Of a DNA stretch of 38,244 nt, positions 1 through 7,617 are shown piece after piece; positions within the stretch are counted from its first letter, which is position 1; every line of letters begins with the position of its first letter. This DNA is from Candidatus Thorarchaeota archaeon (lineage in GTDB: Archaea > Asgardarchaeota > Thorarchaeia > Thorarchaeales > Thorarchaeaceae). The notes under the pieces are model-generated. The model ran no database searches. It was not told the DNA's origin and saw only the letters and a list, made by a program, of their open reading frames with translations. The stretch is taken from contig PRDI01000011.1 of assembly GCA_003345595.1 (NCBI GenBank), forward strand, positions 1 to 38,244, given 5' to 3'. Made by a program: the position numbers and the translations under genes.

Positions 1-156
1 GAAACGATGCTGACACATGCCATCACGTTTTCTGGGGGTGTCGGAATGAACGGGCTAATCCATGACAGAAAGCTACATCACGCCCTATTCCTCTCAGCAA
101 CCCAATTATGGACGGCACTTCGCTGACCTCGATGACCAAGCGGCCCAACACATGCC

Positions 157-489
157 GTGACCACGGGGGGCTCTAATCTGACTGTTGTCAAAGGCACGAT
201 TCGGGAAATCGGCAGGACCATAACCACCAGGGTGAGCGCACAGAGGTGGTACGGTTCCACCAAAATCGTTGTCCAAGATGAGACCTCACGCAAGACTTAC
301 GACGTCATCATCTCTTCCTATGTATTGGACAAATGCAGATTCCTGCCGCGCGTAGGAATGCGTGTGATAATCCACGGCTATGTCGAGGAGGCAGAGTCGG
401 GCCTCTCGGATTTTGTTGTGACAAGAGTCACGCATATCAAACACGAAGGCGAAGGTATCCTTGGCGTCCATCGGTTTGATGAGGATTGA
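157..489 (+). CDS. Small OB-fold-like hypothetical protein
   Basis: A 110-residue protein read from a GTG start. Residues 10-95 alternate hydrophobic beta-strand-like segments (VVKGTIREIG, TKIVVQDE, DVIISSYVL, RVIIHGYVE, DFVVTRVTHI). The strand lengths and the 'G.V.E' turn before the last strand look like a single OB-fold, as in archaeal RPA-like or other nucleic-acid-binding proteins. I see no zinc ligands and no signal peptide. It converges on the HTH/Zn-ribbon gene downstream. No clear ribosome-binding site precedes the GTG, so the start is tentative. The OB-fold call is my inference from the strand pattern. A role in single-stranded nucleic acid binding is possible but not shown. Confidence 0.6.
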   Translation: MTTGGSNLTVVKGTIREIGRTITTRVSAQRWYGSTKIVVQDETSRKTYDVIISSYVLDKCRFLPRVGMRVIIHGYVEEAESGLSDFVVTRVTHIKHEGEGILGVHRFDED

Positions 490-527
490 CCTTCCGCATA
501 AAGGAGAGGAGAACCATCTCGGTTACT

Positions 528-827
528 CTATCCACGCGGCTCGATTATGAACCGAGGTTCTATAATCCACTCGGATTTGCACTTGGGACACTTGGATGGT
601 TTCTTGGCTGACGAACGACTCGTGAATGTGTAACCACATTTGGCGCAACTCGCAGGCTTGATTAGCAGTTCCCTGCCCTCAATCCTCACAGAGCGAGCGA
701 TGTGCTCTAAATCCTCATTCACAATTGAGTTGCTCTCGAGCTTAAGTCGTTCACGGATTTCCTGAGCCGTCAACGGAACATCGGTCTGTTTCAATAGATT
801 CTCAATCTCCTGTCTTCGGGTTGACAT
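528..827 (-). CDS. HTH/Zn-ribbon transcriptional regulator (COG3357-like)
   Basis: A 99-residue protein. The N-terminal half (residues 3-55) has winged-helix-like helices, with LTAQEIRERL as the likely recognition segment. The C-terminal half is a zinc ribbon with C61-x2-C64 and C80-x2-C83. This order matches the archaeal family of predicted regulators with an HTH fused to a Zn ribbon. The ATG at 827 was chosen because a good ribosome-binding site (AAGGAGAG) ends about nine bases upstream. An upstream ATG at 881 would add 18 residues but has no such site. The gene is divergent from the exported protein at 954, and a perfect 16-base dyad lies about 50 bases upstream of its start, so autoregulation is plausible. 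Target genes are unknown. Confidence 0.8.
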   Translation of the reverse strand: MSTRRQEIENLLKQTDVPLTAQEIRERLKLESNSIVNEDLEHIARSVRIEGRELLIKPASCAKCGYTFTSRSSAKKPSKCPKCKSEWIIEPRFIIEPRG

Positions 828-875
828 TCCTAGTGCTCTCCTTTCTGACCTGAAGCAAGTAAGCAGTGCCTTGCT

Positions 876-891
876 GTTCAATCTTTTGAAC
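876..891. promoter_or_regulatory. Perfect dyad, candidate operator
   Basis: The sequence GTTCAA-TCTT-TTGAAC has perfect 6-base arms around a 4-base spacer. It sits in the intergenic space between the HTH/Zn-ribbon regulator (start 827, minus) and the exported protein (start 954 or 975, plus). That is a typical position for an operator of a self-regulated divergent pair. It could also be chance, since the arms are short. Confidence 0.35.
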
Positions 892-953
892 GTGGTGTTT
901 CAAACGTAGAGTCATATCGATCGTATGATACTACTTGGAACGGGACAATCGCA

Positions 954-1688
954 GTGAAAGAGTATTCTACAGACATGAGGACCACAGTGTATGCATCAAT
1001 CGTGGTTGCCGTTGTCCTTGCCTCTGGCATCCTGATGACGTCGATCTTGATACCGGGCGGAAACACGACCACGACTACTTCGACAACGACCAATACGACA
1101 ACGCCGGGACAGGGACACGGAGCTCTTGCTGTCCAGTATCTTGAGAGCAGACGCAATGACGTGCTCTTCTACTGGATGTGCAACTCCACGTTTGTCAATG
1201 GGAACCTCACGGAATACTATCGCCTGTCATCACCGAACGCATTCGTGGACGGAGTCTTCCTAAGACGAGGGGCTATGAACACCATCAATGTCCTTTTTGC
1301 GCCCTACGACCTGAACATCACTGGCCAAGGCACGATATCCGAAGCGGACTGGACCTTGCTTAGCGGATCACTCATCAATGATAGCATCGGGCCGATGGAT
1401 GACGCTCTTTCGCACCCTGAGTACTTTCCAAGCACCTGGCCAATCGACTTCTTCGTGGACATCTACTTCAACGATAATACCTTCTTCTACCTAGGCTATA
1501 CCAAGAGCGATGGATTTGCCTTCATCCAGAATGGCACCTGGTCTGGCGGCTACGGCCCGAATGGGTGGCCAGAAATAACTGGTTTCATTGGCTCTGGCTA
1601 TTGGCTCATAGAAGGCGGTCACTTGCATGATGCACTGGTTGACATGTACACTACAATAACACAGTCAGTGCAATATCCAGGTCCGTGA
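954..1688 (+). CDS. Exported/membrane-anchored protein with Thr-rich linker
   Basis: A 244-residue protein. A hydrophobic segment at residues 12-33 is followed by a Thr/Asn-rich stretch (about 38-50) and then a polar, aromatic-rich domain of about 190 residues that I do not recognise. This is the usual layout of an archaeal surface protein: signal peptide or anchor, a probably glycosylated linker, and an extracellular domain. Several N-x-S/T sequons (NST, NLT, NIT, NDS, NGT) fit N-glycosylation. The GTG at 954 is the longest start. The ATG at 975 (residue 8) is an equally good alternative and still keeps the membrane segment. A membrane-bound HTH protein follows 58 bases downstream on the same strand, and the two may be functionally linked. 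No catalytic motif is visible. Confidence 0.7.
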   Translation: MKEYSTDMRTTVYASIVVAVVLASGILMTSILIPGGNTTTTTSTTTNTTTPGQGHGALAVQYLESRRNDVLFYWMCNSTFVNGNLTEYYRLSSPNAFVDGVFLRRGAMNTINVLFAPYDLNITGQGTISEADWTLLSGSLINDSIGPMDDALSHPEYFPSTWPIDFFVDIYFNDNTFFYLGYTKSDGFAFIQNGTWSGGYGPNGWPEITGFIGSGYWLIEGGHLHDALVDMYTTITQSVQYPGP

Positions 1689-1746
1689 CAGCCTTCATAA
1701 GCACACGACCAAGCTCTGGATTGGGGCTTGCCCGAGGCACAAGACG

Positions 1747-2193
1747 GTGAGCGAGGACGAGTACAAGGAGCGAATCGCAGAACTCCTCAAGGGCAAGACA
1801 ATGGGTGTCTATGCGCTACTTGTAACGCATGGCCCTCTCGGAGTGCGTGACGTGCAGCGGGCGTTACACTTCTCGAGTCCTAGTCTCGCCCTCCACCACT
1901 TGAACAAGCTACTCGAGGCAGAGCTCGTGGCAAAGGACGCCTACGGGGTCTACTCAGTGGCCAAGCAGGTGAGAGTCGGCTCCCTTTCACTCTTCGTCAA
2001 AATAGGAAGCCGACTGATGCCACGCTACTTCTTCATGTTGACTCTGTTTTCCACGATGCTGCTTCTGTACTTCGTTTTCTTCATGTCGTGGCCTCCAGAG
2101 GGCAAAGATATCATGTATCTCGCATTAAGCGTGACTGCAATCGCTCTCCTGCTCTACGAGGCAAGACGCATGTGGCTCCTCAAGCCTTTCTGA
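1747..2193 (+). CDS. Membrane-anchored winged-HTH regulator
   Basis: A 148-residue protein with a GTG start. Residues 15-72 form an ArsR/MarR-like winged HTH (LGVRDVQRAL, then SPSLALHHLNKLLEAELV, then a short wing ending VYSV). Two predicted transmembrane helices follow (about 93-113 and 122-138). An N-terminal DNA-binding domain tethered by two C-terminal membrane helices is a recurring archaeal design and suggests sensing at the membrane. The gene follows the exported Thr-linker protein on the same strand, so the two may form a sensor/regulator pair. No ligand-binding pocket can be assigned. The HTH and membrane-segment calls are firm. The regulatory role is inference. Confidence 0.75.
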   Translation: MSEDEYKERIAELLKGKTMGVYALLVTHGPLGVRDVQRALHFSSPSLALHHLNKLLEAELVAKDAYGVYSVAKQVRVGSLSLFVKIGSRLMPRYFFMLTLFSTMLLLYFVFFMSWPPEGKDIMYLALSVTAIALLLYEARRMWLLKPF

Positions 2194-2252
2194 TTCCATG
2201 CTCTCCCCAGTTCTAGCGGGATAAGCATAAACTGACATGTCCATATACTTAG

Positions 2253-3563
2253 ATGCATACAAAGATACGAGGACAAAAACGCCCATCTCCAGAGGAATCG
2301 ATATCTTTGCCACAGACTCACCTAGAGCCCACGAAGAGAGGAGGACAATCCTTCGATGAGCGAGTGTGCTCTAGGTGTATGGGACACCGAGCACTATGTG
2401 GAGTCACGCCATGTCCCCTTCTCATGCGAGCCAAGACGCTCGTGAACATCGACAAGGCGGTTCCTGATCTGAACTTGGAGGGCTCATCGCCCCCCGCGGT
2501 ATTCGTGGGCGCCTATGGATATCCGAAGGTTCTTGCCGGTCCTCTTGTACCTCCATTAAGAGGTGATGAGACAGCTCTCATGGAGAGACCCGACCTCTGG
2601 CTTGACAAGACCCTCGATCAGATCCTGGCATATCGATTTAGTCTTATCCGGACGAAGAAGTCTATCCCAGTGGACGCCGCGGTAGACCCTCCGAAACTGT
2701 TGGCTGAAACGCAGACTTTGGCACTATCAGACTCACCTACTCCATCAGAGGCTCTGCTGATTAAGAGACCATCATTCACGAGTGTTTTCACAGGCCGCAC
2801 CCTGCCTGTGGGACCCTCTGCACCGCTCAAGTCTTTCAGGCTAGAGGACAACCCCGACGTACCGAAGTCTGTTGACAGAGTCACGTCTGACACCGATCTG
2901 AAGGCAGGACCTGCGGTGCTGGACCTGTTCAACGAGGGAATACGCCAAGAACATGTGACAAGACTCCTCTCTGTGGGCCTACTTGGTCTTCGTAAATCCC
3001 GCAAGCTCGTTCCGACCCAATGGAGCATAACGGCGGTCGACGACATCGCCGGGAAGAGCCTCCACAGACAGGTATTGCGACTCCCATTGTTGAACGACTA
3101 TCTGGTCTACACGGGATATGCTCTCGGCAATACTGTTGCGCTCCTGTTTCTGCCTACAGCTTGGCAGTTCGAGGCGCTTGAGTGCTGGCTTGGTGGCCCC
3201 AACCCTCCCGTAATGTCAGACCACGAGTGGTTCAAGGGCCGCAAAGACTATGCTAGTGTCATAGTAGGAGCGTACTATGCTACAAGACTCCCGGCACTCG
3301 AGCGGCTGAGGGACACTGGACGGCAAGCCGGAGTTGTAGTGTTCATGGAAGTTGACCCCACAAAGTGGGTGCCCCTCGGAGTGTGGCGGTTTAGAGAGAT
3401 TGCCCGTCGTGCATTGTCCGAACGACCCAAGAAGTTCTCAACACTTGATGAAGCAGTCACGGAAGTAGGGCTTCATCTTAGGAATCCGGTACAACGTTGG
3501 CTGGCGGCAAGCAGGATTTACTCTGAACTGTCATCACAGACACATCTGACTGAGTTCCTGTGA
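2253..3563 (+). CDS. nreA: NreA-like archaeal DNA repair protein
   Basis: A 436-residue protein matching the archaeal NreA family (COG1602). An N-terminal zinc-binding cluster is formed by C39, C42, C49 and C54 (CSRCMGHRALCGVTPCPLL). The family hallmark SRKLVPTQWSITAVDD lies near residues 255-270. The last eight residues, QTHLTEFL, fit the PCNA-interacting (PIP) pattern Q-x-x-[ILM]-x-x-aromatic-aromatic/hydrophobic. Known NreA proteins act in DNA damage repair and bind PCNA through such a C-terminal motif. The ATG at 2253 is used; an A/T-rich stretch around 2218-2230 may supply a TATA for a near-leaderless transcript. Its stop overlaps the start of the next gene by four bases (GTGA), implying translational coupling to a membrane protein of seemingly unrelated function. 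Confidence 0.9.
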   Translation: MHTKIRGQKRPSPEESISLPQTHLEPTKRGGQSFDERVCSRCMGHRALCGVTPCPLLMRAKTLVNIDKAVPDLNLEGSSPPAVFVGAYGYPKVLAGPLVPPLRGDETALMERPDLWLDKTLDQILAYRFSLIRTKKSIPVDAAVDPPKLLAETQTLALSDSPTPSEALLIKRPSFTSVFTGRTLPVGPSAPLKSFRLEDNPDVPKSVDRVTSDTDLKAGPAVLDLFNEGIRQEHVTRLLSVGLLGLRKSRKLVPTQWSITAVDDIAGKSLHRQVLRLPLLNDYLVYTGYALGNTVALLFLPTAWQFEALECWLGGPNPPVMSDHEWFKGRKDYASVIVGAYYATRLPALERLRDTGRQAGVVVFMEVDPTKWVPLGVWRFREIARRALSERPKKFSTLDEAVTEVGLHLRNPVQRWLAASRIYSELSSQTHLTEFL

Positions 3564-5137
3564 CGACGGGCGATTTAAGAAGCGGTGACCAGAGCGAGAT
3601 AGCAGAGGAAACCAGAGTGCTGTACGAGCGACTATGCAGGGTGAGTTCGAAGCTGCCTCTGTTTGCTCGACTTGCATCCAGAAGAAAGGACAAGGATCTG
3701 TCTCGCGCTGTGAGGTTTCTTGCTCCAAGAATGAAACTAACGGACAAGGGTGTCGTTTCTGCGGCCTACTTCTTGCCAGTTGTCCTGGGTTTCACCATGG
3801 TCTGGTTTATGTCGTTCATCAGGATAGGTTTCCTGGCTGCAGTTTCTTTGTCTGCAATAGCAGCAATCGTTGTTTACTATCTCGTGATTTCATATCCGGT
3901 TTCGCTGATGAACAGCTACCGGATTGGCCTCTCAGAGGAGGCGGACGTAGTCTTCGAACAGTTCCTACTTGTCTTCCAGTCTGGCGGCACTCTCTTCGAT
4001 GCAATCGAGATGGTGGCCCAATCAGACCATCCATATCTGTCAAAGGCATTCCAGAACGTGCTCCAGAAGATTAGCGACGGCGTTCCTCCCGAAACATGCA
4101 TCGCGGAACTTGCAAGAGATCAACCGTCCGAAGACCTTAGGAGATACCTCCTAGCAGTCATCTCATCTCTTGAAAGAAAGACCGACCTACTAGAGCTGCT
4201 ATCAGGAGAGTCGTTTGAGGCAGACCTTGCACTTCGTCAGAAGAACCTTGAACTCGAGAGCAGACTTCTCATAGTTTCGGCACTCACAACATACATCCCC
4301 ATGATGTTCGTTCTCGCGGCGTCTCTCGCGGGCTACGTGACAAACCCCCTCATAGTACTGGCAGCACCAATGTTCATAGGGCTCAGCGTGCTGTTGAGGT
4401 CGCGTTTCTCCATTCAGTTTTCTGCCTACTTCGATAGGCCAAGAAAATCGGGGCCCCTAGCGCCTAGCCAGAAGGAGATTGTTGCCGAGTATGATGAGTT
4501 CTTGGATTTCCTGATGCTGCTAGGAGAAAGGCTGCGCACTGGCGACACGCTGGAGAGAGCTCTTCCTGCGGTGCGAGATCAGGTCGGTCCAGAGGTCCAG
4601 CGACTGATTGACCCTGCCATCGGATCTGTCTACTGGCGCAGTTTCAGTACAAAGGAAGCTATGTCCATCGCCGCAGGGCTAGCACTGGGACAGAGGGTTT
4701 CAAGAATGATGGGGATCATCTCTCTCATGTGCGAAACATCAGCCCTCCAAGCAGGTGAGCGGCTCACACAGATTGCCGCACGACTCATCAAACGTTCAGC
4801 CGTCGCCAAAGAGCGAGACTCCATACTCGCAGCCCAAAAACTGAAAGTGTACTTACTCAACTTCACGAGTTCTGTCGTGTTGGGGCTCTTGACCTCATTG
4901 TCCCCATTCCTGTTCATTGGAGGACTGTTGAGCGGAGGGCCGGGCTGGGGAATGGACGGACACACGTTGCTCGAGATGCTTCCTCTTGTCCTAACACTAG
5001 TGATGACTACTGTGTCTACAGGTTTTCAGAACACAAAGATGGTTGGCGGTGGACACCCATGGCTGGCCGGTCTAGTGTGCTGCATGCTCTACGCAGCGGC
5101 CTTTGCTCTGTCGTCAGTAGTCCTCGGCCTAGCGTGA
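3560..5137 (+). CDS. Two-domain type II/IV secretion F-like membrane protein (TadC/ArlJ family)
   Basis: A 525-residue integral membrane protein built of two T2SF (GspF/TadC)-like halves. The first half has membrane helices near residues 68-112, a cytoplasmic helical domain (SEEADVVFEQFLLVFQSGG...) and helices near 240-280. The second half repeats this with YDEFLDFLMLLGERLRTGDT and C-terminal helices. Archaeal ArlJ/TadC-type platform proteins anchor the assembly ATPase of pili and archaella. No ATPase (ArlI/TadA) or pilin is in this window, so the partners must lie elsewhere if it works in a pilus. The start is a GTG overlapping the nreA stop, so the gene is probably co-transcribed with nreA. 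The family call is confident; pilus function is inference. Confidence 0.75.
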   Translation: MTTGDLRSGDQSEIAEETRVLYERLCRVSSKLPLFARLASRRKDKDLSRAVRFLAPRMKLTDKGVVSAAYFLPVVLGFTMVWFMSFIRIGFLAAVSLSAIAAIVVYYLVISYPVSLMNSYRIGLSEEADVVFEQFLLVFQSGGTLFDAIEMVAQSDHPYLSKAFQNVLQKISDGVPPETCIAELARDQPSEDLRRYLLAVISSLERKTDLLELLSGESFEADLALRQKNLELESRLLIVSALTTYIPMMFVLAASLAGYVTNPLIVLAAPMFIGLSVLLRSRFSIQFSAYFDRPRKSGPLAPSQKEIVAEYDEFLDFLMLLGERLRTGDTLERALPAVRDQVGPEVQRLIDPAIGSVYWRSFSTKEAMSIAAGLALGQRVSRMMGIISLMCETSALQAGERLTQIAARLIKRSAVAKERDSILAAQKLKVYLLNFTSSVVLGLLTSLSPFLFIGGLLSGGPGWGMDGHTLLEMLPLVLTLVMTTVSTGFQNTKMVGGGHPWLAGLVCCMLYAAAFALSSVVLGLA

Positions 5138-5174
5138 TAAATGGCTCTAGGGGGTATCGGCTTCTCTGAGAATA

Positions 5175-5183
5175 CTTTTTTAG
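5175..5183 (+). promoter_or_regulatory. TATA box for the six-helix membrane protein
   Basis: CTTTTTTAG lies about 43 bases before the ATG at 5226. That places transcription start near 5207 and leaves a short leader containing the GAGGTG ribosome-binding site. The same nine-base string recurs upstream of wecB (30128-30136, opposite strand), which supports it as a promoter element of this genome. Confidence 0.45.
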
Positions 5184-5225
5184 CCAAGATGCGAATGCCC
5201 CAGTCACTTAAGTGAGGTGTATACC

Positions 5226-5876
5226 ATGCAGTTTGGCATCTTCGATCTCAGCCTCGGCCAGATTATGGCTTACTTCTATAGCGATTGGGTCGTTGGCTGG
5301 GTACTGATAATATCAGGAATCATTACCGCGGCTTGGCTCCTAGAGCGGGTCGTTGATGTGATTCCAATAGTGGGCGACTTTCTGAGGTTGCTTGTCCACA
5401 TAGGGACCCACGTAGGATTCATTGTAGGGTTCCTCGACATGCTAGTGGGTTACGTAGTCTGGACAGCCCAACCCCAAGCGACGATAGTGGCTGCAGCCTT
5501 GGTCATCACGGGCTTTACGCTCGTCATGAGAGTCCTCTCGAAGTTCCCGATAGCATTTGTATTCGCAGCGGCCGTCGCTGGTTTCGGCACTTTCACTCTT
5601 TACGGTGTCCTCAAACCATACGCAGGTGGACTCTTCGACGTGTATGGAATCATCACGCAGATTGTTTCACTAAAAGGAATGGTGGTTATTTTCATAATCA
5701 TATTCTGCGTCATCTATGTCCTTGGAGGACTCCTCATCAAGCTGATCCAGCTCATAGGAAAGGTGTTTGCGGCAGCACCGGTCAGCGTGCTGATTGGTTT
5801 GGCCTGCATTGCGATTGGCGCGATAGTTATTCTCGCTCCGACTTTGCTGAATCTGGTTGCATGGCCTACGCCGTGA
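5226..5876 (+). CDS. Multi-pass membrane protein of unknown function
   Basis: A 216-residue, very hydrophobic protein with about six transmembrane helices (for example VVGWVLIISGIITAAWLLE, FVFAAAVAGFGTFTLYGVL and VSVLIGLACIAIGAIVILAP). The ATG at 5226 is preferred over the GTG at 5217 because GAGGTG (5214-5219) is a well-placed ribosome-binding site for it. I see no catalytic or transport motif. Its own TATA box and a hairpin/T-rich terminator frame it as a single-gene unit, separate from the upstream T2SF protein. The function is unknown; a small structural or transport role in the membrane is all that can be said. Confidence 0.75.
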   Translation: MQFGIFDLSLGQIMAYFYSDWVVGWVLIISGIITAAWLLERVVDVIPIVGDFLRLLVHIGTHVGFIVGFLDMLVGYVVWTAQPQATIVAAALVITGFTLVMRVLSKFPIAFVFAAAVAGFGTFTLYGVLKPYAGGLFDVYGIITQIVSLKGMVVIFIIIFCVIYVLGGLLIKLIQLIGKVFAAAPVSVLIGLACIAIGAIVILAPTLLNLVAWPTP

Positions 5877-5882
5877 GAGTCT

Positions 5883-5925
5883 GGGGTTTATGACCCCTCT
5901 CTCTTCTTTTCTTCCTTCTCGCTTT
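5883..5925 (+). terminator. Hairpin plus pyrimidine-rich terminator
   Basis: GGGGT-TTATG-ACCCC forms a 5-base-pair stem right after the stop codon of the membrane protein. A long T/C-rich tract (CTCTCTCTTCTTTTCTTCC) follows, as expected for an archaeal terminator. The minus-strand gene ending at 5929 converges on it. Confidence 0.55.
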
Positions 5926-5928
5926 ATA

Positions 5929-6216
5929 CTAGCCTTCAGACTCGGGAGTGTCAGAGCATCGGGGTCTGATTTCCCTGAAGAGCAGGACTTTCACCTTACT
6001 CTCTCTGAAGCGCTGAGCTGTGTCCCCCATATTCTCTTCGGCGGCAGCGATGCTCGAAAACCAGATTGATGAATACAAATGCTTCCCTGGAACCTCCGGT
6101 TCGCTTTCCCTAAGCGTGTAGCCATCAGGTGGGTCGTAACCATCGGGCAGGAGAAGCATGACTCGGAATGAGTTGGTTGTTTCCTGCATCTCAAGCCAAA
6201 ACTCGCAATACGACAA
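5929..6216 (-). CDS. Small hypothetical protein
   Basis: Up to 95 residues from a TTG at 6216, or 86 from the ATG at 6189. The sequence has protein-like composition with probable strands (NSFRVMLLLPDGY, KVKVLLFREI) and no recognisable motif. It converges on the six-helix membrane protein across the T-rich terminator. No clear ribosome-binding site decides the start. An overlapping plus-strand reading frame (6168-6515) looks less like protein. This may be a real small gene but the evidence is only composition and position. The 260 bases upstream (6217-6478) hold nothing else I can support. Confidence 0.45.
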   Translation of the reverse strand: MSYCEFWLEMQETTNSFRVMLLLPDGYDPPDGYTLRESEPEVPGKHLYSSIWFSSIAAAEENMGDTAQRFRESKVKVLLFREIRPRCSDTPESEG

Positions 6217-6478
6217 TGCTGGAACCTAATGGGTCTAGCACATTTGGGCGGTTAAGCCTTGCTGGTTCTGACATCCCACTGCGTACAGACCTACTCCATT
6301 TCTGCCAACTGCAACACGTGGAGGCGCACATCGTGTGCCCTTCATCAGCTGCCAATCGCCCAAAGGATTCATATAATAGAGAGCACAGCCCATCGCCGAA
6401 CAGTAGTGAATATGGAATAATCATCCCTGTATTTGCGGAGAAAGGTACAGGGACAGATGCTCCGGAGGCAGGTCACAC

Positions 6479-7081
6479 TTGGCTGGAAGAACTGGAGATC
6501 TCACAAAGAAAGTGACAGAGGAGAAGAGGGGCAGGAAGAGAAGACGGACTGACGAGAAAAAGGAGATAATCAGCGTAACCATGAATGAATCGCTCGTGGG
6601 GCGCATTGACGAGTTGGTCAGACTTGAGGCCGGCCGCTCGCGAGCCCAACTCATAGAGAACGCTGTTCGCTGGTATCTCGATTTCACTGTCCACAAATGG
6701 AGCGAGAGGGGCATCTACGTGAACTCTTGCCGCTCGGCCATTGAGTCCGACACTCTGTCTTCACTTTTCTTCTCCAGACTCACTCCCACGGACCAGTATG
6801 AGCTGGGTGTAACAGCTGGCTCACAGGCTCCAGTAGCAGATGTAGTGAAGCTCTTCCACGGTAAGGACCCACACAGTGAGTCAAATCGCGGGCTCGTGCT
6901 CAGGCTCCTTCAGGAACATGGCTGGGGCGTCATATCGCATCATGATGACCTGATCGTAGTCGGTAGTCCCTTCTATCCGGCTCCGTTCATCAAGGGATAC
7001 CTCGAGTCGCTTCTTCGCGTCCAACTCGATGTGGTCGAAACAAACACGAAGGACAATGCAGCTTTCAGAATCGTAAAGTAG
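6479..7081 (+). CDS. Ribbon-helix-helix regulator with C-terminal sensor-like domain
   Basis: A 200-residue protein. After a basic N-terminal tail (KRGRKRRR), residues 30-72 fit a ribbon-helix-helix fold: a strand (IISVTMNE), helix 1 (LVGRIDELVRLEAG) and helix 2 (SRAQLIENAVRWYLDF). Residues 95-200 form a second domain of about 100 residues (LVLRLLQEHGWGVI, DLIVVGSPFYPAPFIKGYLESLL) reminiscent of small-molecule-binding V4R-like domains, though I cannot name the family with certainty. The TTG start is supported by GGAGG at 6464-6468, about ten bases upstream. The layout suggests a ligand-responsive transcription factor. Targets and ligand are unknown. It converges on the next gene. Confidence 0.7.
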   Translation: MAGRTGDLTKKVTEEKRGRKRRRTDEKKEIISVTMNESLVGRIDELVRLEAGRSRAQLIENAVRWYLDFTVHKWSERGIYVNSCRSAIESDTLSSLFFSRLTPTDQYELGVTAGSQAPVADVVKLFHGKDPHSESNRGLVLRLLQEHGWGVISHHDDLIVVGSPFYPAPFIKGYLESLLRVQLDVVETNTKDNAAFRIVK

Positions 7082-7126
7082 AGCCAGCTAAGTGACACAA
7101 CAGGGCATCGCAGCAGTGTGCCAGAA

Positions 7127-7552
7127 TCACCACTCAACGCCTTTCTCCAGGATCTCGAACTCGCTCTCGTACAACCCCGGTATGCCCTCGATGGTCTGTC
7201 TAATCTGGGCTTCCTTTTCTCTGATTGCATCTGCCGCAAAATACACCTCGTACACGCACCTGTTCTGCTCATAGCAGAACCCTGTCGTGAAAAGCACCTT
7301 GAGGTCATGCTGCTTGAAGAGATGAGTCATGGTCTGCATCAGCGCAGGGTTCACCTTCTCGACCTCGAGCCTGACCCTTGCGCCACTCTCTTTGACCATG
7401 GGAATGAGGCGGATCTCACCAGAGCGCTCGAAGTAGATCACCATCGCCGCCTTCATATCACCAACGGCAGGGTTTGAGAAGAAGCTCTCTGGCAGACTGA
7501 TTTGCGGCTTCTTTTTAACGTCGGCAATCATTCCTTTCGTCAGTCCCGGCAA
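7127..7552 (-). CDS. Hypothetical protein, ACT-like C-terminal region
   Basis: A 141-residue soluble protein. Residues 45-130 alternate strands and helices (IRLIPMVKESGARVRLEVEK, NPALMQTMTHLFKQHDLKVL, RCVYEVYFAAD, IREKEAQIRQTIEGIPGL) in a beta-alpha-beta-beta-alpha order like a small ligand-binding ACT-type fold. That assignment is tentative. The TTG at 7552 is chosen because GAGGCG lies eight bases upstream and a TATA box sits at 7595-7602. An ATG at 7531 is the alternative. It is transcribed away from the EamA transporter's stop and converges with the RHH regulator. Function unknown. Confidence 0.65.
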   Translation of the reverse strand: MPGLTKGMIADVKKKPQISLPESFFSNPAVGDMKAAMVIYFERSGEIRLIPMVKESGARVRLEVEKVNPALMQTMTHLFKQHDLKVLFTTGFCYEQNRCVYEVYFAADAIREKEAQIRQTIEGIPGLYESEFEILEKGVEW

Positions 7553-7594
7553 TAGAATCGCCTCGCTCCTCGCAAAAAGTGAAGCTCTTTGGGG

Positions 7595-7602
7595 TTTATT
7601 TA
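7595..7602 (-). promoter_or_regulatory. TATA box upstream of the 7552 gene
   Basis: On the minus strand this reads TAAATAAA within GGTAAATAAACCCC. It is about 45 bases from the TTG at 7552, giving a predicted leader of around 20 bases that includes the ribosome-binding site. It lies just past the stop codon of the EamA transporter gene. Confidence 0.5.
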
Positions 7603-7617
7603 CCTTCGTACGATTGG

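Noticed and set aside
1..126. Open plus-strand frame running in from the window edge and ending at a TGA at 124-126
   Set aside because: About 41 residues without a recognisable motif. It could be the end of a gene, but there is not enough sequence to support a call.
6168..6515. Plus-strand open frame of 115 codons
   Set aside because: It overlaps the better minus-strand frame and the start of the RHH gene, and its composition is low-complexity without predicted structure.
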